Source: Antedon mediterranea (Eukaryota; Echinodermata; Crinoidea; Comatulida; Antedonidae). Taken from it: a DNA stretch of 64,000 bases. This document shows, one piece after another, positions 37,104 through 47,690 of this stretch. The stretch is taken from the NCBI RefSeq assembly GCF_964355755.1, contig NC_092678.1, positions 20,248,922 to 20,312,921 on the forward strand, in the 5' to 3' direction. Below the pieces are notes generated by a model that saw nothing but the letters and a program-made list of their open reading frames with translations, was not told the DNA's origin and did no database searches. Every line of letters begins with the position of its first letter. Within the stretch, counting starts at the first letter, position 1. The translations under genes were made by a program, and so were the position numbers.

Positions 37104-37389
37104 ACACCGGCGCAGATCCTTGGGGGTTGAGGGACATGTCCCCTCACATATTATTTAGTGGGCCCCCCTCACTTTTCAACAGCAAAATCATTAAATTATT
37201 GATGAAATAGAAAGTAAGACTTCTATGACACGCATGACGTATTTGTATGTAATTCCAGAAAATACAGTACCTAAGAAGAATAGATTTTGCGTGAATATAA
37301 CTAGTGGTGCATCGGCCACCTGGCCCCCAGCCTAAAGTATTTCATTTTTTTACATCCCCCCAATATTTAAAACGGATCTGCGTCGTTGG
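37104..37389. mobile_element. MITE, hAT-like, inserted after the A/B duplication
   Basis: The 286-bp segment is absent from the matching place in the gene A flank (near 15185). Imperfect 16-bp inverted ends share CGCAGATCC. TTATATGCA and TTATATGTA flank it, fitting an 8-9 bp target duplication of the kind hAT elements make. It is noncoding. Confidence 0.65.
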
Positions 37390-37904
37390 TTATATGTACA
37401 CAGATTAGAATATGTTTGTCTTGTCACTAAATCCCACCTGAATGATTGACCCCAAACTTGACCCAATGTTGATTTCCAATGAGGCCACTTTTATATATAG
37501 AGGATAACATTACATGCTATTCTAAGTCTTTAGCGCAACAAAAGTATTTCAGAAAAATATTTAAAAACAACATTTCTGGTAATCTATAGCTTGTGATTGG
37601 TCAGTTATTGCGTCATTGTGTTGCCTCCTATGGAAACCATTGCTTTATAATAATTCAATGCAATTTGTGCTAAATAATAGTTAGATAAATTGTTTTGATG
37701 TTTTATTATTCATCATTTTAATAATATATTTGCACTGCCCAGCTATAATATTTTGCCATTATTATTATAATTAATGTATGGTGATGCTGTCTTGTAAATA
37801 ACTTACTAAAGAAGTGTCGATTGTTTTTGGGGGTGGCGAGGGGGATATAATTACTCGTTCCATGTGTTTTCCACTTTACATATTCATAGAGTTTTTGTCC
37901 TATA

Positions 37905-39505
37905 TTAGTCATAGTCATAGTCATATATACTTTATTGTCCATTTAAAAAACAGAAATGTGATTTGAAAACTGGCAAAATACAAAAATATAAAATACAATT
38001 TACAAGAACACACACAAAAAGTTAAGAGGCTAAAAATTGTTAAAATTAGATAAAAATTATCGGTTACATTTTACCTTTGTACTCTGGAGTTATATAAGTG
38101 TATAGCATTAGGTACAAACGAGCACCTAAACCGTTTTGTTTTGGTATTAAGTGCACGTAGTCTTATGCCAGAATTCATGAGAGCAAATTGTTTGTGAAGA
38201 GGATGTGTTTCATCATCAATGATACTTTTTACTTTTTTTAACACATTTTCTTTATACAAGGATTCAACATCAGGTAAGTGCTCTCCTACTAGTCTAATTG
38301 CTCTATTTCCTATTCGATTAAGTTTAATTTTATCTTTTTGCATTGTATTACCATAAAAACAAACATTACAAAAAAGTATTACACTGAGAATTACAGAGTT
38401 ATAAAACAATTTAAGTATAGTTTTGTCAATTTGTAGGTACTTCATTTTTCTTAAAATAAACATCCTTTGGTTGGCTTTGCATGTGGCTTTATTTACATTA
38501 TTTATCCAATTTAGCTTATTGTCAATTATACAACCCAGATATTTGTACTCATTTACTACTTCAATCTCATTTTCATTTATAATCAGAGGTTCTAAGGGTT
38601 CTTTAATTTTCCTAAAATCAATTTGCATTTCTTTTGTTTTCTTTATGTTTAGTTTCAGGTTGTTATTGCAGAACCAGTGATAAAAATCACATCCTAGTTG
38701 TCTATAGCTTGTTTCATCATTGCCAGTAATGTATCCAGTGATGACTGTGTCATCTGCATATTTTACTATACAACATTCATTTGAATTGGCTCTGAAACTG
38801 CTGGTGAACAGTGAAAACAACATTGGGGAGATAACAGACCCTTGTGGCGTGCCAATGCTAACAGTTCTTTTATCAGATAAAATACCGTTTAGTTTAACAT
38901 ACTGGAACCTTTTTGTTAAGAAATTATATATCCATGAAGTCAATGTGTCGTTTACGTTCATTTCTTTAAGTTTGCGTACTAATGAACCAGGTTCAACGGT
39001 ATTAAAAGCACTAGAAAAATCTATATACAAACATCTTACATATGATTTAGGCACATCTAAATGTTGGTAAATATTATGTAAGTGGAAGAGCACAGCATCT
39101 TCAACACTTCTATTACTCTGATAGGCAAATTGGAGAGGATCGAGAAACAATTTGGTCTGATCAAGCAACTGCCTAAGTACAATCTTTTCTAGGCACTTAC
39201 CAACATTGGATGTGATAGCTATTGGCCTATAGTCATTAAGTTCCTTGGGATTTTTTATCTTAGGAATAGGTGAGATACAGGCCGTTTTCCATTGATTGGG
39301 CACTGTACCACTTGCTAAACTCTCATTAAAAAGTTTGGTATATATCGGTGCCAACTCTTGGTTGCAGTATTTAATAACACGATTTCCAATTCCATCAGGG
39401 CCAGTACTTTTACCAGGCTTTACTTTGGCGAATACATTACGCACATCAACTACATTTATGACTGCATTGTTTACTAATGAAGTCTCATTTTATTTGAACA
39501 TATTA
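37905..39505 (-). mobile_element. 5'-truncated LINE with reverse transcriptase (L2/CR1-like)
   Basis: This insertion interrupts the flank shared with gene A (compare 15720-15770). The ORF at 38071-39444 (457 aa) encodes a reverse transcriptase from its fingers onward: GKSTGPDGIGNRVIKY, NDYRPIAITSNVGKCLEKI, IDFSSAFNTV (motif A), GTPQGSVISPMLF (motif B), VKYADDTVITG (motif C with the catalytic DD) and a KYLGCIID thumb motif. The endonuclease is missing, as expected for 5' truncation. The 3' end (low coordinates) has AATAAAG followed by a hexameter tail (TATGAC)n at 37905-37925. The ORF is open to its 3' end but cannot mobilise itself. Confidence 0.85.
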
Positions 39506-39544
39506 TGAAATAATAGAATGTCTTATATCAAAAGTAAAAAATAA

Positions 39545-41090
39545 CTAGATTTGAACTCGTCACTTTGACGAGTTCGGGTTATCCGCGCAAACGCAACATG
39601 CACATACTTTAAACTATATGAACCTCGACAATTATTATGCCATCCTATGACATGAAATAAACGTGTTTACAGTGCTGAATTGTACCTATTTTGTAGCATA
39701 CAGCATAGTACAGTGTTTACAGAATACACTGTATGTTATATACAGTGTAGCATAGACGAAATTACGAGACCCATCTTTTAAATCCAATTATTAACACGAT
39801 GACGTCATCAAATTGACATATAAAAATAACAATTTTAGAAGATAATTATCTAAATAATTACATTAAAACAAATTTGAAGAATTTTGGGAACGTAAAAGTG
39901 AGATGCGCTCTCGTTTAAACGCAATGAACTTTTACCCAAGAGATGAAAATATGACTTTTTGAATTCAACTGGCCATATGATGACATCACAACATCTGATT
40001 GGCAAAATATTCACATCAATTCGTATCTACAATCCAATATCTTCCAGAAAACGTTTTAATAATGATTATCACTTTTTAATCTGACGAGCTATAACAGATT
40101 GAAATTTACTGTAAAGATGAAAATAAGTGACCCAAGTTATTTACGTTTTTAGACATGATGACGTCATAAAAATTAAAATATTTTTAATTCATGCGAAAGA
40201 TAGTTGATTGACGTAGACAATATTACAATTGCGGGGGGAAATGGAATACGTATAAGCGAGATGCGCTTTGTTGAATGTGATGAGCAATAACGAAAGAGTA
40301 AAAAATCCTATATTTTATATTCGGGTGGCCATACGATGACGTCACAATATCCGGTTAGCCATATCAATGCCTGATTTGAGAAATAAAACTCATCTACTTC
40401 CAGAATATGTAATTTAAAAAAAGTTCACCATGTAGTTTAGAATTTATGACTGTTTAAAAAAAGGTCTAATTTTGACGAATTTTTAAAGTTTTTCATCAAA
40501 AACGCGCGCAAATTATCCAATTCTACGTGCTCGTGTGACGTGATTTTAAGTCGAAATTGATTGAAAATTGATAAATTTACTAGAAAAGGCTGAAAAAACA
40601 AAAATCAAGCAAAAAAAAGATGTTTTTGCGCTACGTGCGCACGCGCGCGTACAAAATTTGCGCACGCGTGGGAAATTTTGAAATGCTCAAAATGACATGA
40701 AACGCGTAGAAAGTTGATTAGAAATGAATTTTGCGCATTTTGAAATTTTGAACGCGCGTGCGCGCGTAACTTTATGTACAACATGCCATTTTTAATCCAT
40801 AGAAAGTTTGCGCATGATATGACTTAAATTTTTACCAAGTTTCAATACAAAATGACTATTGGTTTTTAATCTATGATCAATCATTGAAATTCATAAAATC
40901 GCGCGTAACTTACGCTGCGCAACTCCGAAATCGCCGAAAAGCTTGGCTGCACATCTACAGTTATAGGTCAACCTTATGACAAAGTTATACAATCTTATGT
41001 TGGCCAGAAGATAGAGATATGCTGCGAACAAAATTCGGCTCTTTCGTCAAATTTATACAAATTTCAAAGAGTGCGCAGTGCGCTCCTAGA
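39545..41090 (-). mobile_element. Helitron-like element copy 3
   Basis: On the minus strand it starts TCTAGGAGCGCACTGCGC after an A (41090/41091). It ends with the hairpin AACTCGTCAAAGTGACGAGTT and then CTAG (39545-39548) followed by T. The body is similar to copies 1 and 2 (same GACGTCATCA, TAACAGATTGAAATTTACTG and GCGCACGCG-rich blocks). Its 5' end differs from copy 1, so it is a sub-family. It has no replicase ORF. Confidence 0.8.
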
Positions 41091-42391
41091 TAAAAAGAAA
41101 ATTACAGTATTTAATAAGATATAATATAGTAATAATATTCTGTATACCTATAAACTATATTTAATAAAGGCAACTTAACAACAGGATGCTGAATGAGCTC
41201 CTCCAGAGATCAATGGGTTTATCTGTGGCTGTGATCAAAGGACTGTTACGAATTCCTATCTTTGCAAGGCGATCTTGGTGTCCTGCTGTTGATAGATTGT
41301 CTACAGAGTGGGGCCGGGAGGGCCTTTTTTATTCTGACCACATTAAGTCCCAACCCACCAAGAAGAAGAGTTTTCTTAACTAAATTGTTTGCATACTATT
41401 TCCCCATATAAAATAGGCCTAGGCCCCTATGTACGCTCTTAGGCCAATTGGCAAAAAAGGTAGGACCTAAGCTACTAGTAGGGCTAGGGCCTATGTCTAT
41501 ACTTCTAACTACTGACATCTTAGTCATCATTAATATAGGTTAGATAGTATAGGCCTAGCTCTGAATGCCAAACCTAGCTAACTAGGCCCTAGGCCTACTA
41601 CTGTACTATTACTAGCCTAGCCTAGTAGTTGTGGCATAATAGGCCTAGTTAGGACTAGGGTGTGTGACCGAAACGGCCGCCAACATTTTCTATGGGACGC
41701 CAATACAGTATTATAAACGTACAGTAAAGCCTATGAAACCATGATGGAGGAACAAATAAATGAAACCAACCAATATATGTTTAAGAATAAAATCAAAGAA
41801 TAAACGTATTTTTTAGTTAAGTTTTTATTAAAATAATGTTTATTATAATAATTCACCATTCTGAATTTATTTAACGTATTCAAACAAATACTGTATCAAT
41901 TATTGAAGTTGAAATAGGCAAAACAGTCGGCGGCCGTTTTTAATAATATTATAATATTTAATGTAATGTAAAATTAAAATAATGATAATTAAAAACATCT
42001 ATCTGTTAATATTTATTAAGTCACATACGTCTAAAGTCAGTTCAATCTGAAAAAAAAAGTAAAACAATTGTATTAAACCACACGTCGTTTTGATTACACG
42101 TTGTTGACAAACGGCACACGCGGCGTTTCATACATTCAATTGTGTTTTAATTGGCGGCCGTTTCAGTCGGCGGCCGTTTCGGCAGTAAACCATCAGGGCT
42201 AGGCCTAGTAGGCTAGCCTAGGCCTATAGTCAGAATAAATTGCGCGCCGCCTGGCGATTTCAATTAAAAATTTCACAAACACAACCACAACAGGCTTACA
42301 AAGTTTATCCGTGACAGATCATACAAAACTAGGCCTATGTTGTAAAACAAATTGTATTTGTACCCTCCCTCCAACTATGCTGCTATGCTAT
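41091..42391. other. Intergenic stretch with TAGGCC cluster; no gene supported
   Basis: A TAGGCCTA/CCTAGG-rich cluster lies at about 41413-41655 and again near 42195-42225. A 66-codon ORF at 41186-41383 has no recognised family. A MITE occupies 41668-42182. Confidence 0.5.
41668..42182. mobile_element. MITE with GGCCGC-rich terminal inverted repeats
   Basis: Perfect 14-bp inverted repeats (CCGAAACGGCCGCC at 41668-41681; complement 42169-42182) bound 515 bp of AT-rich noncoding DNA. Extra internal GGCGGCCGTTT copies lie near 41930 and 42153. The GC-rich ends stand out sharply from the surrounding sequence. Confidence 0.65.
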
Positions 42392-45300
42392 TGTTGTGAA
42401 AGGGGTCTCGCGCTTGAATACCCGGTCCAGTTTGCTCATTTGCATGTAAATCAGCTGGTTGAAATGCATGGTTGACCCCACCAGGATAGGCTAGTTAGCT
42501 CACTTGATGTCTGGACCCCATGTAGGAAACATGCTTGATGCATAAGAGTACCCTGTACTATAAACAGTATTTACCCTAGAGTGGTACTGGACATTGAGTC
42601 TCTGTAGTGGTTTAGGTACTGCGGGACTGAATAAGGTGAGTGTATTTGCTTGCTTTAGTAGGCCATTTCAGTGCTAGCCTAAAATCACAACATTGGCGCT
42701 GCGAGCAAAAGCTCGGAAATCTTTTTTTTTGGTGGGGAGGCGGGTGCCTTGATTGCCAGCTGGCATTCTTAACGTGATCGGGTTGATTGCGAGGTATTTC
42801 GTCCTCTGCTGAAACTATTAACTTATTGTACTTACGGTGCATTTGTTAGTTTATTGAAGTCGATATCTTTATTGAAGATTACAACATACCGGTAAAGTTA
42901 ATCACGCAGTATTGTGGCATTTGGATACTTGCTGATTAGCGTATCGACGGGGTAGTCGATGCGTACCGGGAGTTGTATTTATTTTGCTGTAGTTGAAGGA
43001 TTAGTGGGCAGTTTACTAGGCCGTATCACCTGGTGGGATACTAGGCGTGGCCGTTGAACTGAGTGGCACCACTAATTTTAACTTTGATTATATACTGGCT
43101 GTGCGTAATATATTGTGTTAACTTCACAGTGGCATTACCGCTTTCCTTTCTTTGCATCGGGGGAAGGTTTAGTGGTAAGTGTTGTTAAACTGTATCGACG
43201 TCTTTTTAATAATCTAGTTGCTTGTTATTGCAGGTTTGCTGGTGCAATATTTTAACTGTATTTGTATCGCCAGCTGCCATTTTGCAATATTTGTGTGCGG
43301 GTTATTGCATTGAAGATATTTTATTATACTGGTGTGCTTGTATTTATTACTACGTCTATCAGTATTTTAATCCATATTGTATTCTATGCTAAATAACATC
43401 TGTTATCTCACACTGCAGCTAGTTTTACCACACTGAAGATCGTAAAGTGTTACTACAACTTTTATTCCGGGCCAGTCTGTTTTCTTCTGGAAAGCTTGAA
43501 GACTGTTCACGTGATTTGTGACTTCAACTTCACACGCTGATTATCACTGCCTTTCTGTGGAGGGGAGTGGTCTGGTGATCAGTGTTCGTTGAGCATTACC
43601 AAGATCTGGATTTGAAGTATCGTCATCATTTGAATGCTGTGCAATTGGTGAATGTATCACAAATGTTTTAATAGTTTTATGTCCATTTTAATAGTACAGG
43701 CATTGGTATTTTATGGCATTTTACATTCCTAGTTTATACACAGTATTCATCTTAAACCGGATAAGTACTAGTGGCAGAACATACATTTAGATACATTTTA
43801 ATGAAAGTCTTTGACCTCTGGCAATACTTTTATATCGTATGTTTTAAAGGATGCCTCATGTTGCAATAAATTTCTGGACAGAGCCGGAGCTCGTCCATCT
43901 ACTAGGAAAGAGAGCTAGGAAAATTACTGATTGGAGGTCCAAATTTGGAAATATTAGAGCCTGTGACTTAGAATATTTAACTGGAATCAAGTGCTTGTCA
44001 TCCAAAACGACTCGCTGGGATTTCACACCGAATCCTCAATTAGTGAGTAGTTGGGTTCAGAACACTAGCACTCCTCAGTTGTTCCATGCAGCACAAGTTC
44101 CATTTGGAACTTATTCTGGTGATTTACCTGGTGGTAGTTTCTCATGGAGACACACCAGTACCAACCAACCTAGTTCTGACCACAGAGAAAAGACGGATTC
44201 AGGTTGTAGGAATACTCACTATAGGTATGCAACCAAAGCAGAATGTCAACCAATATCTGAACTGTTAGCTTTAGACTCTAGTCTTAATGTACGGGGTCAC
44301 CATTGCACTAAAGGTAGTAAAACCTCAAAAACTAGATCTGTGTCTAAGCTTTGTAGATTACTGACAGAGGATTGTTTCAGTGACTCTTCTAGTAGCTCTA
44401 GTCTTATGGACTCCAGCTCTAGTAATGATGAGAGTTGTACAAGTGACGAAGATAGTGATCAGGATATGGCTTATGGTAAATATTCTACGAGTGTTCAATC
44501 TAGAAGACGACACTCGCATAGGCATTCCCAACAATCACAAAAACTATTGAGACAAAAAGACATTCCCAAGTCTCTAACTTTTAATGGCTGGGATGATGAC
44601 TGGTATCCTTTTAAGAAACGGTTCAGATCTTTCGCAAAGGCGCAGAACCTTACCACCGGGGATAGTAACAATGCCCTTTTTTGGTGTATGGAGGGACCTG
44701 CGGCGAAGTTCTTAACCAATCTTTTAAGGATGGAGCCAACATTAGACTTCAAAGAGATGATGGATGTCCTCAGTGTACGTTTCGGAGACGGTGAGCGGTC
44801 TCTAAAACAGGAACGACACGAAGCTATAGAAAAATGGGGACGTAGAGTCATGATGGTAACCGAGAAAGCCTGTAGTGATCTACCTAGATCTAGAGTGCAA
44901 AAGCTACAGGTGGAATGGTTCTGCACTGGGTGTCACGACAAGGAGGCTGGTGAGTATGTTTCACGGAAACATTGTGCTACTATCACCAAAGCTCTTGAAA
45001 AATATAGGAGGTTTGACTGTCGCCGCAAAGGGTTGTACAGAGAGCATGGGAGAAAAGTCAGAAATGATTTAATGCCCCGTACTAGGTCTATGACTTATAC
45101 TCTCTGTAGCTCAACCCATCATCACATATCCTCACACGAAGATGAAGCCGAAAACCATTATCAAGCTTCTGAAATCTGGAGTAGGCCGAAACTGGAAACC
45201 TCAACCTAACTCACATCAATATAAACCTGCCAAATGGTTGCATTACTTTTGCTCGTGGCAATGTAATGTACATTTGTTGAACTCGGGTTGATCTTGGAAG

Positions 45301-45787
45301 TTGCTGCAGATGGTAAGTATAGTGATGCAGGAGCTGATATCTGTACATCAGTATGCCTCCTGAGCTTCACACTTACCATGATGATGTAGAAGAAGACGTA
45401 CAATACCCACATTTCAGGGAGTTTCCCCGGTGTATTCAAGCTAGTGTGAGAAAGGTGGAATGCTTCCCTTTTAGAATGGGGAGGTGTGTTGTGAAAGGGG
45501 TCTCACGCTTGAATACCCTGTCCAGTTTGCTCATTTGCATGTAAATCAGCTGGTTGAAATGCATGGTTGACCCCACCAGGATAGGCTAGTTAGCTCACTT
45601 GATGTCTGGACCCCATGTAGGAAACATGCTTGATGCATAAGAGTACCCTGTACTATAAACAGTATTTACCCTAGAGTGGTACTGGACATTGAGTCTCTGT
45701 AGTGGTTTAGGTACTGCGGGACTGAATAAGGTGAGTGTATTTGCTTGCTTTAGTAGGCCATTTCAGTGCTAGCCTAAAATCACAACA
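42392..45787 (+). mobile_element. Gag-only LTR retrotransposon with target duplication
   Basis: Two 301-bp LTRs (42392-42692 and 45487-45787) differ at only two positions seen. Each begins TGTTGTGA and ends TCACAACA. A 4-bp duplication CTAT flanks the element (42388-42391 and 45788-45791). After the 5' LTR comes a primer-binding-site-like TGGCGCTGCGAGC, and before the 3' LTR a purine run GAATGGGGAGG. Between them is a 1.16-kb leader and one gag ORF, but no protease, RT or integrase. It must depend on another element for movement. Confidence 0.9.
43851..45209 (+). CDS. Retrotransposon Gag protein
   Basis: The ORF encodes 452 aa. The N-terminal half is basic and low in recognisable motifs, with a Ser/Asp-rich acidic stretch at about residues 175-207. 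The region about 239-360 has the Gypsy-type gag core: PKSLTFNGWDDDWYPFKKRF, then the W-CMEGPAAKFL block and DVLSVRFGD. A Gypsy-type continuation FCTGCHDKEAG follows. No zinc knuckle is seen. Gag packages element RNA in virus-like particles. A short remnant reading PPELHTYHDDVEEDVQ near 45355-45405 could be the end of a lost pol. Confidence 0.8.
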   Translation: MPHVAINFWTEPELVHLLGKRARKITDWRSKFGNIRACDLEYLTGIKCLSSKTTRWDFTPNPQLVSSWVQNTSTPQLFHAAQVPFGTYSGDLPGGSFSWRHTSTNQPSSDHREKTDSGCRNTHYRYATKAECQPISELLALDSSLNVRGHHCTKGSKTSKTRSVSKLCRLLTEDCFSDSSSSSSLMDSSSSNDESCTSDEDSDQDMAYGKYSTSVQSRRRHSHRHSQQSQKLLRQKDIPKSLTFNGWDDDWYPFKKRFRSFAKAQNLTTGDSNNALFWCMEGPAAKFLTNLLRMEPTLDFKEMMDVLSVRFGDGERSLKQERHEAIEKWGRRVMMVTEKACSDLPRSRVQKLQVEWFCTGCHDKEAGEYVSRKHCATITKALEKYRRFDCRRKGLYREHGRKVRNDLMPRTRSMTYTLCSSTHHHISSHEDEAENHYQASEIWSRPKLETST

Positions 45788-45791
45788 CTAT

Positions 45792-47150
45792 GGATGTGGT
45801 CAAAGAATATATATGTCATGTGGTGCATGTGGAGGTGTACAGTCTGTACTGTGCTGCTAGCAAAGAACTTATAACACAAGAATCTCCTGTTCTTCAATTT
45901 GCATTCAAAACACAGTATCGGAAGTACAGGGTTAAAAGGTCAAACTGGGCGACGCCATTTCACAGCATGGAGCAGCGCCCCCTCCAAACTAGGAAGTCAA
46001 TTACTCCATCCCCTATAGTATTAGCAGATCCCCTCTATGATTTTGACTTTCTAATTTGATGCGGGCGCCCTACTCCATGGCTCACAATATGGCGCCACCC
46101 ATAGCTCTATTCTATCCCACAATGCCTTTCGAAATTGTTGCGCGCTTCGTACGAACAGGAGATTCTTGTGTTATAAGTTCTTTGCTGCTATGTACACCAA
46201 CACACGTCACACACGTCACCGCCAAAAAAGGGGTTATTCCAAATTAGAACGAGTGTTGACTTCTCTTTGGAAGAATACAGTACTAGGCCTAGGTCAGGTA
46301 GGCCTAGTAAGTTAACTAAGTAAGATCGTTTAATAAATTGTAGATATTTTCAATTTGAAAATAATTAAATATTATTCGTTATATCGTTTTAATTATTCAT
46401 TTACAATTCTATTTTTTTGCAATTATGTGGACTACACTTTTTAATGCCACATGGAAACTCCCTCTGATACAATTGAGTCGACTAGATACAAGGGGATTTC
46501 CCTTTCTTATCCGGAAGTTGATGAGATGATCGTCGAACCTGGATCATCCTCGCTGTTTGCTTTCGTTTTAAAAAAAAGAAGAGTAAACTCTATTTATAAA
46601 CTATGGTTTGTAAACGAACGTATTTTAAATAGTAGAGTGGAATTAACCAATAACTAAGTCAGACCCTAGCAGTGCTATTTCAGTTCAGTCTGTACTGACT
46701 GATCCAAACAGTCTTGTTTTTAGATGCCCTTTCTTAGGAGGTCTCGGGGGAGGTCTGGTTTAGAAATAGGGCCTATTCTATAAAAAGTACTTTGATAGGC
46801 TAGACCTAGCAGGACGCTGAGTGTTCCACTTGCCCAGATAGGCTATTGTAATGGACTTTGATCTGTAGTGTTAGGCTTTGACGAATTAATATGTTGAATT
46901 GTTGTTATTGCTATTTAATTTCATTTTGACATCTCATTTTTAAAATTGATTTGATTGAATTAGACACAAAGTTTCAGATTTAACAGTTCTTTTAAGTTCT
47001 TTTTTTTTGTGAATTGAAATTGTGTGTACCATTAAATTTCATTTTGACATTAAAATGCGTACATGATATATATACTCACTTTATTGTTATGTTTCCCAAA
47101 GAAGTGTCCCTAAGACATTCTCATTAATTCTAGCATTGATTAATTTGCTT
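45792..47150. other. Intergenic stretch, no gene supported
   Basis: Several ORFs under 90 codons are present (for example 45790-46059 and 46451-46657) without family resemblance, codon or splice support. A small TAGGCC cluster lies near 46280-46310. Confidence 0.45.
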
Positions 47151-47151
47151 T

Positions 47152-47446
47152 GAGGATATTGACCCAAAAGATTTATTTAAATTGTCTCACAACATCAGAA
47201 CCAGGGGACACAGCTTAAAACTATATCGTCCAAAACTTAGAGGAAATCTTATGTGCAGGGTCAACTTTTTTACCATCAGAGTCATACATCACTGGAATTC
47301 TCTGCCTGAATATGTAATACAAGCCTCTTCAGTGAACATCTTTAAGTCTAGACTTGACAACTATTTTCGGCTAGAAATGGAATCTAATAGGCACTAGCCT
47401 AAACTATTTCCATCAAACATTAAGTGTAAGTGTAAGTGTAAGTGTA
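47152..47446 (+). mobile_element. LINE 3'-end fragment
   Basis: The reading frame through 47182-47397 gives the typical carboxy terminus of LINE reverse transcriptases (HSLKLYRPKLRGNLMCRVNF, then RVIHHWNSLPE and FKSRLDNYF). It is followed by a stop and a (AAGTGT)n hexanucleotide tail at 47421-47446. Upstream RT domains are absent, so it is a dead 5'-truncated insertion, of a different family from 37905-39505. Confidence 0.75.
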
Positions 47447-47690
47447 ATTTATATTGAAAGTTGGAAGGGTTTTGAATTAAATCAATAAGCATTTTTGCTG
47501 TTTGTATCCCATGTCACGTACACAATTGATCAACCATAAACTTTGGTATGAAAAATCTTCTATCTTCAAATGTTTTATGTTATAAAACATTGGAGAACAT
47601 TTTCAACAATTTTTATTTAGAATTAACATTAAAGTTCCTGGTTATGCATTATTTCTGTGAGTTCTAAAAACAAATTCTAATTATATTGTG

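Noticed and set aside
41186-41383. 66-codon ORF
   Set aside because: No recognised family, no paralogue and no splice support; treated as chance.
45790-46247. Two ORFs just after the gag-only element
   Set aside because: One begins at the LTR/target junction and neither has family resemblance.
46451-46657. 68-codon ORF as a possible 5' exon of gene C
   Set aside because: No suitable donor in a phase that joins 52321, which has its own ATG; no evidence links them.
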